A stretch of 64,000 bases of DNA from an uncultured Rhodospirillaceae bacterium (GTDB lineage: Bacteria; Pseudomonadota; Alphaproteobacteria; CAAGCB01; CAG-977). The translations under genes and the position numbers were made by a program. Below are positions 56,647 to 64,000 of the stretch, piece after piece. The stretch's first letter is position 1. Each line of letters starts with the position of its first letter. Below the pieces are notes generated by a model. The model made no database searches and was not told the origin of the DNA. It saw nothing but the letters and a program-made list of their open reading frames with translations. The stretch covers positions 1 to 64,000 of the forward strand of contig USCC01000001.1 in NCBI GenBank assembly GCA_900553035.1. Reading direction: 5' to 3'.

Positions 56647-58467
56647 ATGCGTAACGTTGCCATTATTGCCCACGTCGACCACGGCAAAACTACTCTGGTC
56701 GATACCATGCTTCGTCAAAGCGGCACGTTCCGCGACAATCAGGTTGTCGCCGAACGCGCCATGGACTCCAATGATCTGGAACGCGAACGAGGGATAACAA
56801 TTCTGGCAAAATGTACGTCTGTCGAATGGAAGGGTGCCCGTTTCAATATTGTTGACACGCCGGGACACGCCGATTTCGGCGGCGAAGTCGAACGTATTCT
56901 GGACATGGTGGACAGCGCCATTGTTCTGGTTGACGCGGCGGAAGGCCCTCTTCCCCAGACAAAATTCGTCGTCGGGAAGGCTTTGAAAATCGGCCTGAAA
57001 CCCATTGTCGTCATCAATAAGGTTGACCGTCCGGATGCCCGCCCGATGGAAGTCTACAACGAAGTTTTCGATCTGTTCGCCGCTCTGGACGCGACGGATG
57101 AACAGCTGGATTTCCCGGTTTTGTTCGCTTCCGGCCGCGAAGGATGGGCTGTGCGCGATCTGGAAAAGGATCCGCGCGACTCGATTGCGCCGCTGTTCGA
57201 CCTGATTATGGAATATGTCCCCGCGCCGAAGTGTGATCCGTATGCACCGTTTTCCTTCCTGGTCACCGCGATTGAAAACGATCCGTTCGTCGGACGCATC
57301 CTGACCGGAAAGATTCATTCCGGCTCCATCAAGGTCAACACCATGGTCAAGGGGCTTTCCCGCGACGGGAAAACGCTTGAAAACTCCCGTGTCAGCAAAA
57401 TCCTGGCCTTCCGCGGGCTGAAACGTACGGCTCTGGACGAAGCGCACGCCGGTGATATCGTCGCGATTGCGGGCATGTCCAAAGCCACCGTCGCCGATAC
57501 GCTCTGCGACGCTTCCGTCACGGCGCCGATTCCGGCACAGCCGATTGATCCGCCGACGCTGGCCATGACGTTTTCCATCAATAACTCCCCGTTGGCGGGG
57601 CTGGACGGCGACAAAGTCACCTCACGCGTCATCTGGGATCGTCTGCAGAAGGAAGCCGAAGGCAACGTTGCTTTGCGCATTTCCAGAACCGAGAGCACCG
57701 ATGCCTTTGAAGTTGCCGGCCGCGGTGAACTGCAGTTGGGGATTCTGATTGAAACAATGCGCCGTGAAGGGTACGAACTGTCCATCAGCCGGCCGCGCGT
57801 CCTGATGCAGGTTGACCCGGTGTCGGGAAAAAAGCTGGAGCCGATTGAAGAAGTCACGATTGATGTTGATGAGCAGTACGTCGGCACGGTCTGTGAAAAA
57901 ATGGGCGAACGCCGCGCTGAAATGACCGACATGCGTCCGTCCGGCGGTAACAAGACGCGCATCACGTTCCTTGCGCCGTCCCGCGGGCTGATCGGCTATC
58001 ATTCACAGTTTCTGACCGATACGTCCGGCACGGGCGTGATGAACAAGCTGTTTCACAGCTACCAACCCTACAAGGGAAGCATCCCGACGCGCCGCAACGG
58101 TGTTCTGGTATCAACGGACAGCGGCAAGGCCGTGCCTTATGCTCTGTGGAAGCTTGAAGACCGCGGCCCCATGTTCATTGATCCGGGCATGGACGTTTAT
58201 GTCGGCATGATTATCGGCGAGCACACCAAAGGCAATGATATCGAAGTCAACCCGGTTCGCACAAAGCATCTGACAAACATCCGCGCCGCCGGAAAGGATG
58301 ACGCCGTCACCCTGACGCCGCCGATCCGGATGAGCCTGGAAGACGCGCTGGCCTATATTCAGGAAGACGAATTGGTTGAAGTCACGCCGAAGCATATGCG
58401 CCTGCGCAAGGTGCACCTGGATTCGAACGAGCGCAAACGCGCGGCGCGCGCTTTACCGCAGGATTAA
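56647..58467 (+). CDS. typA: Ribosome-associated GTPase TypA/BipA
   Basis: A 606-residue translational GTPase. Motifs: A-H-V-D-H-G-K-T (P-loop), [15 protein letters not shown] and N-K-V-D-R. The C-terminal [11 protein letters not shown] tail is TypA-specific, which separates it from EF-G and LepA. It functions in ribosome assembly and stress. It is followed by ampG after 3 bp. Confidence 0.96.
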   Translation: MRNVAIIAHVDHGKTTLVDTMLRQSGTFRDNQVVAERAMDSNDLERERGITILAKCTSVEWKGARFNIVDTPGHADFGGEVERILDMVDSAIVLVDAAEGPLPQTKFVVGKALKIGLKPIVVINKVDRPDARPMEVYNEVFDLFAALDATDEQLDFPVLFASGREGWAVRDLEKDPRDSIAPLFDLIMEYVPAPKCDPYAPFSFLVTAIENDPFVGRILTGKIHSGSIKVNTMVKGLSRDGKTLENSRVSKILAFRGLKRTALDEAHAGDIVAIAGMSKATVADTLCDASVTAPIPAQPIDPPTLAMTFSINNSPLAGLDGDKVTSRVIWDRLQKEAEGNVALRISRTESTDAFEVAGRGELQLGILIETMRREGYELSISRPRVLMQVDPVSGKKLEPIEEVTIDVDEQYVGTVCEKMGERRAEMTDMRPSGGNKTRITFLAPSRGLIGYHSQFLTDTSGTGVMNKLFHSYQPYKGSIPTRRNGVLVSTDSGKAVPYALWKLEDRGPMFIDPGMDVYVGMIIGEHTKGNDIEVNPVRTKHLTNIRAAGKDDAVTLTPPIRMSLEDALAYIQEDELVEVTPKHMRLRKVHLDSNERKRAARALPQD

Positions 58468-58470
58468 GGA

Positions 58471-59769
58471 ATGCCGGGCTGGATTCCCTCTCTGGGCGTT
58501 TACCGCAATCCGAAAATGATTGTGATGTTCGTGCTGGGATTTTTCAGCGGGCTTCCGCTGGTTCTGATTTTCTCGACACTGGCTTTCTGGCTGACGGACA
58601 AGGGCGTTTCAAAAACGGATATCGCGCTGTTTTCCCTTGTCCGTCTGCCGTACAGCTTTAAATTCCTCTGGGCGCCGTATGTGGACGGGTGTTCGATTCC
58701 CGTTCTGACCCGGATGCTGGGGCAGAGGCGTTCGTGGGCGCTGGTTTTTCAGATCGCCCTGATGTTCTTTTTAATCGCCCTGATTCAGACCGACCCTGTC
58801 ACAACGCCTTGGATGACGGGTTTGTTCGCTGTTGGAGTCGCTTTTTTCTCGGCCTCGCAGGATATTGTCTTTGATGCCTTCCGCGTGGAAGACTTCAAGC
58901 CTGAAGACCAAGGGGCGGCCTCGGGCACGTTTGTGTTCGGCTATCGCATCGGCATGCTGGCCGCCGGCGCGGGAGCCCTGTATCTGGCCGACCAGATGTC
59001 ATGGGAAAATGTTTATCGTCTGATGGCTTTGTCCGGGCTGATTGGCATTGCAACGATCCTGATTGTTTCGGAACCGCCCCGCCGGCACGAGAAAAGCCTG
59101 AAAAAGGATTTTTTCCAGAACAATATCGTCGCTCCGCTGAAAGATTTTGTTTCAAGGCCGGGATGGATGCTTATCGTTTTGTTCATCATGCTTTACAAGC
59201 TGTGCGAAACCACACTGGGAACAATGACGGCGCCGTTTTATATTGAAATGGGCTTTTCCAAAACGGACATTGCGACGATTACAAAAATCTATGGTCTGGC
59301 CGCGACGATCGCGGGCGGTCTTCTGGGTGGTATTGCCGTGGTGCGCTGGGGCCTGATGAAAAGCCTGCTGATCTGCGGCATCCTTCAGGGAATCAGCAAC
59401 CTGCCGTTCGCCTGTCTGGCCACGCAGGGCAACAGCCTGCCGTGGCTGACGATTGCCGTCGTTTCAGACAACGCGGCGTCGGGAATGGCAACGTCGGCAT
59501 TTGTCGCCTACATGTCCTTCCTGTGCAATACGGCCTATACAGCAACGCAGTATTCGCTGCTGAGCTCTCTGATGGCGTTGCCCCGCGACGTGCTTTCCTC
59601 GGGAAGCGGGTGGCTGGCCGACCATCTGACATGGGAACAGTTCTTTATCGTCACGGCGCTTTTGAGTCTGCCGGGGCTGTTTGTCCTTCTGCTGATGAAC
59701 CGGAAGTTTCCGATCCGAAATCAGGGAGGCGCTCATGAATCGGGTTCCCCATCGGAAGACAGACCGTAA
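58471..59769 (+). CDS. ampG: AmpG-family muropeptide transporter
   Basis: A 432-residue major-facilitator protein with about 12 hydrophobic segments. AmpG-like text: G-F-F-S-G-L-P-L-V-L-I near residue 22, L-P-Y-S-F-K-F-L-W-A-P near residue 54, and S-A-S-Q-D-I-V-F-D-A-F near residue 130. It would import anhydro-muropeptides; with amgK-murU it completes a recycling route. The 3' 119 bp overlap the antisense phoR-like gene. Confidence 0.85.
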   Translation: MPGWIPSLGVYRNPKMIVMFVLGFFSGLPLVLIFSTLAFWLTDKGVSKTDIALFSLVRLPYSFKFLWAPYVDGCSIPVLTRMLGQRRSWALVFQIALMFFLIALIQTDPVTTPWMTGLFAVGVAFFSASQDIVFDAFRVEDFKPEDQGAASGTFVFGYRIGMLAAGAGALYLADQMSWENVYRLMALSGLIGIATILIVSEPPRRHEKSLKKDFFQNNIVAPLKDFVSRPGWMLIVLFIMLYKLCETTLGTMTAPFYIEMGFSKTDIATITKIYGLAATIAGGLLGGIAVVRWGLMKSLLICGILQGISNLPFACLATQGNSLPWLTIAVVSDNAASGMATSAFVAYMSFLCNTAYTATQYSLLSSLMALPRDVLSSGSGWLADHLTWEQFFIVTALLSLPGLFVLLLMNRKFPIRNQGGAHESGSPSEDRP

Positions 59770-61165
59770 ACACGGTTCCCACTTCCTTGGAGCTTTCGAT
59801 TTTCAGGGCGCCGCTGTGACGTTTCAGGATTTTCTGGACAATGGAAAGCCCCAGCCCCGTGCCGACGGCTTTGCTTTTCGTCGCTTCGACGCGGTAAAAG
59901 CGTTCCGACAGGCGCGGCAGATGTTCCGGAGGAATCGGATCGCCCGTATTATGCACGGCGACGGCGAACAGACGTGCGGACGGGATTTCGGGAAAATCAA
60001 CATTGTTCTCTGTCCGGCAGGACACCGTCACGACACTGCCTTTGCGCCCGTATTTCAGGGCATTGTCTATGATATTCTGAAAAACCTGAGTCAGTTCGCC
60101 GACATTTCCAAGGACAGGCGCTTCCTGGGCACAGGATTTCAAAACGATTGAACTGCCGCTTTTTTCGGCTTTTGTTTCCAGGCTGAACTGTACGCTTCTG
60201 AGAATATCGCAAACATTGACCGGATCGGACGGCCGCGTGTTTTCGTTCATCTGAATCCGCGACAGGGAAAGCAGATTTTCAATCAGACGGGACATCCGCA
60301 ACGCCTGCAGGCTCATGATATTGAGAAATTCCTCACGCGCTTTCGCGTCGTCCCGGGCCGGCCCCTGAAGCGTTTCGATAAACCCCGAAAGGATGGACAG
60401 CGGGGTTCGGAGTTCATGGCTGGCGTTGGCGACGAAATCCGCCTGCATCTGCTCCAGCTGTTTTTGCGGCGTAATATCGTACAGAGCCAGAACAGCGACT
60501 GCGCCGCCTTTGGCTTCGGCGGGCAGGCGTTCGATTTTGGCGTTAAACACCTTCTGGTTCAGGGAAATTTCCAGGTTTTCCTTTTTTGAACGCTCTTCAA
60601 CCACGCTGTCAACAGCGGTCAGCAGTTCGGGAACGCTGATCAGGTCGCGGATTGTCTGGCGCCGGACGTTGAACCCAAACGTTTCGCGGGCCGCCAGATT
60701 CGCGCCTGTCACGCCTCCGTTTTCGTCCAGCATCAACAGCGGGTCGGGCAGGCTGTCCAGAACGGCGGCGTCGGACAGCGTCTGCGCCTCCAGCTTTTCC
60801 GCCCGCGTCGTCCAGATGTTGCGCATCTGGTTGATGGCCGCGACGATTCGGGCGGATTCGTCATCATGAGAACCGATTTGCGGCAGCTCTGAAACGTCTT
60901 CGTCCTGAGCCAGCTTGTGCGTATACTGAGCCAGATTCTGAAGGTTGGTCAAAAACGGCAACGTCAGGACAATCGTCAACGTTACGACCATGCCGAATCC
61001 GACAACGGCCGAACTCGGTTGGACTTCATCGGCCCAGACGAGCGTCAGAAGCATGATTGCCGCCGGCAGGGAAACGGTCAGAACGCGCTCTGAAAACTTG
61101 TAAAGCGGCTCTTCCTGTACGCCGTCCTCAGGAGCATCCTTGGCTTTTTTCCGAAAATGAAACAC
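59651..61165 (-). CDS. PhoR-like sensor histidine kinase
   Basis: A 504-residue membrane kinase. Two hydrophobic segments at about residues 30-75, a PAS-like domain (L-P-D-P-L-L-M-L-D-E-N-G-G-V), then the H-box F-V-A-N-A-S-H-E-L-R-T-P-L near residue 250 with an intact His, N-box I-D-N-A-L-K-Y-G near residue 370, and G-T-G-L-G-L-S-I-V-Q. It resembles alphaproteobacterial PhoR, but no phoB or phosphate genes are adjacent. Its last 39 codons, beyond the kinase core, overlap ampG antisense. Confidence 0.85.
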   Translation of the reverse strand: MFHFRKKAKDAPEDGVQEEPLYKFSERVLTVSLPAAIMLLTLVWADEVQPSSAVVGFGMVVTLTIVLTLPFLTNLQNLAQYTHKLAQDEDVSELPQIGSHDDESARIVAAINQMRNIWTTRAEKLEAQTLSDAAVLDSLPDPLLMLDENGGVTGANLAARETFGFNVRRQTIRDLISVPELLTAVDSVVEERSKKENLEISLNQKVFNAKIERLPAEAKGGAVAVLALYDITPQKQLEQMQADFVANASHELRTPLSILSGFIETLQGPARDDAKAREEFLNIMSLQALRMSRLIENLLSLSRIQMNENTRPSDPVNVCDILRSVQFSLETKAEKSGSSIVLKSCAQEAPVLGNVGELTQVFQNIIDNALKYGRKGSVVTVSCRTENNVDFPEIPSARLFAVAVHNTGDPIPPEHLPRLSERFYRVEATKSKAVGTGLGLSIVQKILKRHSGALKIESSKEVGTVFTVCLPMGNPIHERLPDFGSETSGSSAEGQTAPADSKAP

Positions 61166-61169
61166 GCCG

Positions 61170-62453
61170 TTACCCTCTGTTCATCCGGTTCCGCAGGGCA
61201 CGCCGGTAAGCCTCCCAGTCCGTCACCGGGGTTCGGGCGACACCGGTTTCCATGGCGGCACGGGCGACCGCCGGAGGCACTGTTTCAATCAGACGCGGGT
61301 CAAACGGGACAGGAACGATGTAATCCGGGCCGAAAGTAAACTCGGCCCCGCCATAGGCTTTTTTAATCTCCTCGTCCACCGGACGGCGCGCCAGTTCGGC
61401 CAGAGCATCCGCGGCCGCCTTTTTCATCGCTTCGTTAATCATGCAGGCTCGGACATCCAGAGCGCCCCGGAAAATATAAGGGAAACCGAGAACGTTGTTA
61501 ATCTGGTTCGGATAATCCGACCGCCCCGTGGCGACAATCGCATCCGGCACTGCGGCATGCGCTTCGTCCGGGGTGATTTCGGGATCAGGATTGGCCATGG
61601 CAAAGATAATCGGCCGGGGCGCCATGGTTTTCACCTTTTCTCCGTTCAGGACGCCTTTGGCCGACAATCCCAGGAAAACATCCGCGCCGCGGACAGCGTC
61701 GGACAGGGTTCGGTCTTCGGTCTCGGCGGCGAAACGCTCTTTCCACGGATTCATCCCCTCCGTACGGCCTTTGTAGATGACGCCGCGGGTATCGCACATC
61801 ACGATATTCCGCGCCCCCATGTCACGAATCAGCGACGCGCAGGCAATCGCGGCGGCTCCGGCTCCGTTGACGACGATTTTAACGTCTTCGATTTTCTTTT
61901 CCGTCAGCAGAAGGGCGTTAATCAAGCCGGCCGCCGTAACGACGGCGGTTCCGTGCTGGTCATCGTGAAAGACCGGAATGTCAAGCTTTTCGCGCAGAGC
62001 CGATTCAATCAGGAAGCATTCCGGAGCCTTGATGTCTTCCAGATTGATGCCGCCGAACCCGGTCGATACCAGGGTCGCCGCCTCGACCACCCTGCCGGGA
62101 TCCCTGGAATCAATTTCCAGATCAACCGCGTCAACATCGGCGAACCGTTTGAACAGGACGGCCTTGCCTTCCATAACCGGCTTCGAGGCCAGCGCGCCAA
62201 TGTCGCCCAGCCCCAGAACCGCCGTTCCGTTTGAAATGACGGCGACCAGATTGCCTTTTGACGTATATGAAAATGCGGCCGCCGGATCCTTTTCGATTTC
62301 CAGGCACGGCGCCGCAACGCCCGGTGAGTAGGCCAGCGCCAAATCTCTTTGTGTTTCCAGAGATTTCGTCGCACGGATTTCGATTTTTCCCGGTTTTCCC
62401 GAGGCGTGAAAAGTCAGGGAGTCCTGAGCAAGAGTGTTTTTCTGTTCGGTCAT
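61170..62453 (-). CDS. NADP-type malic enzyme, single-domain form
   Basis: A 427-residue malate dehydrogenase (decarboxylating) that would make pyruvate from malate. It has [11 protein letters not shown] near residue 40, F-H-D-D-Q-H-G-T-A near residue 160 with metal acids, and the NAD(P) loop V-V-N-G-A-G-A-A-A. It ends where alphaproteobacterial MaeB usually continues into a 330-residue phosphotransacetylase-like domain. It lies divergent to mutS, as in relatives. Confidence 0.9.
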   Translation of the reverse strand: MTEQKNTLAQDSLTFHASGKPGKIEIRATKSLETQRDLALAYSPGVAAPCLEIEKDPAAAFSYTSKGNLVAVISNGTAVLGLGDIGALASKPVMEGKAVLFKRFADVDAVDLEIDSRDPGRVVEAATLVSTGFGGINLEDIKAPECFLIESALREKLDIPVFHDDQHGTAVVTAAGLINALLLTEKKIEDVKIVVNGAGAAAIACASLIRDMGARNIVMCDTRGVIYKGRTEGMNPWKERFAAETEDRTLSDAVRGADVFLGLSAKGVLNGEKVKTMAPRPIIFAMANPDPEITPDEAHAAVPDAIVATGRSDYPNQINNVLGFPYIFRGALDVRACMINEAMKKAAADALAELARRPVDEEIKKAYGGAEFTFGPDYIVPVPFDPRLIETVPPAVARAAMETGVARTPVTDWEAYRRALRNRMNRG

Positions 62454-62528
62454 AATTTTCTGTCTTTATTGCCGGATTAATAGTAGATATGTTAGGAATA
62501 ACATAAATAAACCAAGAAGTGAAACATC

Positions 62529-64000
62529 ATGAGCGACAAAGAGGATCTTGTTTCAGGAAAAATGACCCCCATGATGGAACAGTACTTTTCCATCAAAAAG
62601 CAAACGGAAGGCTACCTGCTGTTTTACCGGATGGGCGATTTTTATGAAATGTTCTTCGACGACGCCGTTCGGGCGGCGGCCGCGCTGGACATCACACTGA
62701 CGAAGCGCGGGAAGAACAACGGAAAAGATATCCCGATGTGCGGCGTTCCCGTCCATTCGCATGAAATGTACCTGTCGCGCCTGATCCGCAAGGGATTCAA
62801 GGTTGCCATCTGCGAACAGACCGAAGACCCGGCCGAAGCCCGCCGCCTGCGCGGTTCGGGCGCGTTGGTCAACCGGGACGTCATCCGCCTGATCACGCCG
62901 GGAACCCTGACAGAGGAAAACATCCTTGAGGCCCGAGCCTGCAATTATCTGGTTTCCCTGACCGAAACGGGCGAAGGCATCGGCATGGCATGGGCCGACG
63001 TTTCGACCGGTGATTTCGGCGTCCAGACCCTGCCGTCCCATCCGCCGGCCAGCCTGGCCGCCGGGCTGTCGCGCCTGGATCCCAAAGAAATCATCGTTTC
63101 GGAAAAAATCCTGCAGGCGCCGGACTTTTTTGAAGTCTTCAACGACTGGAAAAAAATCCTTTCGCCCTTGCCCGCCGCCCGCTTCAATGCCGAAAACGGT
63201 CAGAAAAGGCTTGAGGAATTCTTCAAGGTTCAGACGCTTGACGCGTTCGGACGGTTCAATAAAAGTGAACTGGCCGCCGCCGGTGCACTTCTGGATTACG
63301 TCGAACTGACACAGAAAGGAAAACGGCCGCGCCTGAATCCCCTGAAACATTTCAGTTCCGGACGCCTGATGGAAATTGACGCGGCGACGCGGCGCAATCT
63401 GGAACTGTTTTCGTCATTGTCCGGCGAACGGGGAAACAGCCTGTTTTCCGCCATGGATCGGACAAACACCGGCGCGGGGGCGCGTCTGCTGAGCCAGTAT
63501 CTGGCCGCGCCGCTGACATCGGTCGAAGCGGTCAACAAACGCCTTGACCGCGTTGAGTTTTTCGTACAGAACCCGCTTATCCGGGCCAACCTGCGCGATT
63601 ACCTGGATCAGTGCCCCGATATGGAGCGCGCTTTGTCTCGTCTGTCGTTGGGACGCGGCGGCCCCCGGGATTTGGCCGTCGTCCGCGATACGCTGAAACA
63701 GATTCCCGGAATCGCCGCGGCTCTGCGTTCATCCCCCCAGGGCATGCCCAAAGCGATTGAAGCATGCCTGAAAAATCTGGGCAGCCATGATCTTCTGGTG
63801 GATCGTCTGACACGTGCGCTGGCCGAAGACCTGCCTCTTATGGCTCGCGACGGCGGATTTATCGCGCCGGGATATTCCGAAGAGCTGGACGAACTGAAAA
63901 AACTCCGGGACGAAAGTCGGCGTCTGATTGCCGAGCTTCAGGCCAAATACGCAAAGCAGGCCGACGTGCCGAATCTGAAAATCTCGCACAACAATATTCT
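62529..64000 (+). CDS. mutS: DNA mismatch repair protein MutS, 5' part
   Basis: The frame is open from an ATG at 62529 to the right edge, about 490 codons, so the ATPase domain lies outside. It has the mismatch-binding motif [10 protein letters not shown] near residue 33 (Phe and Glu contact the mispair), [18 protein letters not shown], and the core L-x-P-L-K-H-F. The 75-bp divergent gap to malic enzyme is AT-rich and should hold both promoters. No strong ribosome site is visible. The orientation beside malic enzyme is conserved. Confidence 0.95.
   Translation, partial: MSDKEDLVSGKMTPMMEQYFSIKKQTEGYLLFYRMGDFYEMFFDDAVRAAAALDITLTKRGKNNGKDIPMCGVPVHSHEMYLSRLIRKGFKVAICEQTEDPAEARRLRGSGALVNRDVIRLITPGTLTEENILEARACNYLVSLTETGEGIGMAWADVSTGDFGVQTLPSHPPASLAAGLSRLDPKEIIVSEKILQAPDFFEVFNDWKKILSPLPAARFNAENGQKRLEEFFKVQTLDAFGRFNKSELAAAGALLDYVELTQKGKRPRLNPLKHFSSGRLMEIDAATRRNLELFSSLSGERGNSLFSAMDRTNTGAGARLLSQYLAAPLTSVEAVNKRLDRVEFFVQNPLIRANLRDYLDQCPDMERALSRLSLGRGGPRDLAVVRDTLKQIPGIAAALRSSPQGMPKAIEACLKNLGSHDLLVDRLTRALAEDLPLMARDGGFIAPGYSEELDELKKLRDESRRLIAELQAKYAKQADVPNLKISHNNI

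Overview
The window looks like an alphaproteobacterial chromosome segment close to the replication-initiation genes. It has moderately high GC, dense coding, and no phage, IS element or CRISPR array that I can see. The lineage call rests on gene order: dnaA next to rpsT and an enoyl-CoA hydratase; a helix-turn-helix gene followed by metK and trmB; a divL-like gene upstream of tsaE-amgK-murU-addB-addA-trxA; malic enzyme next to mutS; and an Irr-like Fur protein. An HydG maturase with its TM1266-type partner points to anaerobic hydrogen metabolism. A ruined UbiB in the place where ubiE-ubiB normally sit suggests that aerobic quinone synthesis is reduced. A host-associated or gut anaerobe is my inference, not something the DNA proves.

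Layout. 1-1.1 kb: 3' part of a very cysteine-rich repeat protein. 1.2-8.7 kb: nucleoside salvage (mtnN, dCMP deaminase), a TetR regulator with a probable operator, two tandem exported paralogues, a lipid-kinase-like protein, a cation:proton antiporter, and dapE with a HAD phosphatase. 8.8-13.3 kb: TM1266-like regulator and hydG behind a good sigma70-type promoter, an AspT/YidE-like transporter, an acetyltransferase and tRNA-Thr(CGU). 13.3-20.7 kb: gyrB, recF, dnaN, dnaA and rpsT, all on the minus strand. 20.7-26.3 kb: crotonase, small exported proteins, the degenerate UbiB, dut, an SH3 protein, Irr and a methyltransferase.

26.6-38 kb: the minus-strand translation/transcription operon rimP-nusA-ylxR-infB-rbfA-(HAD)-truB-rpsO-pnp, then a nitronate monooxygenase-like gene. 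38.1-41 kb: HTH regulator-metK-trmB-STAS. 41.2-54.5 kb, plus strand: a DivL-like pseudokinase, an unknown basic protein, a membrane-anchored nuclease-like protein, tsaE, amgK, murU, addB, addA and trxA. 54.5-62.5 kb: lipoprotein and EI24/CysZ-like membrane protein, adenosine kinase, typA, ampG, phoR-like kinase and malic enzyme. 62.5 kb to the end: 5' part of mutS.

How the genes fit together. Much of the window is core information processing. AmpG, AmgK and MurU would together import and recycle cell-wall muropeptides. AddAB with RecF covers recombinational repair. The most interesting material is protein decay with retention: a UbiB-family protein without its kinase-like motifs, a DivL-like protein with Asn at the phospho-acceptor site, a lipid-kinase-like protein without the Asp of its GGDGT motif, and a nuclease-like protein lacking one expected catalytic Arg. 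I did not find one clear-cut new multi-gene system.
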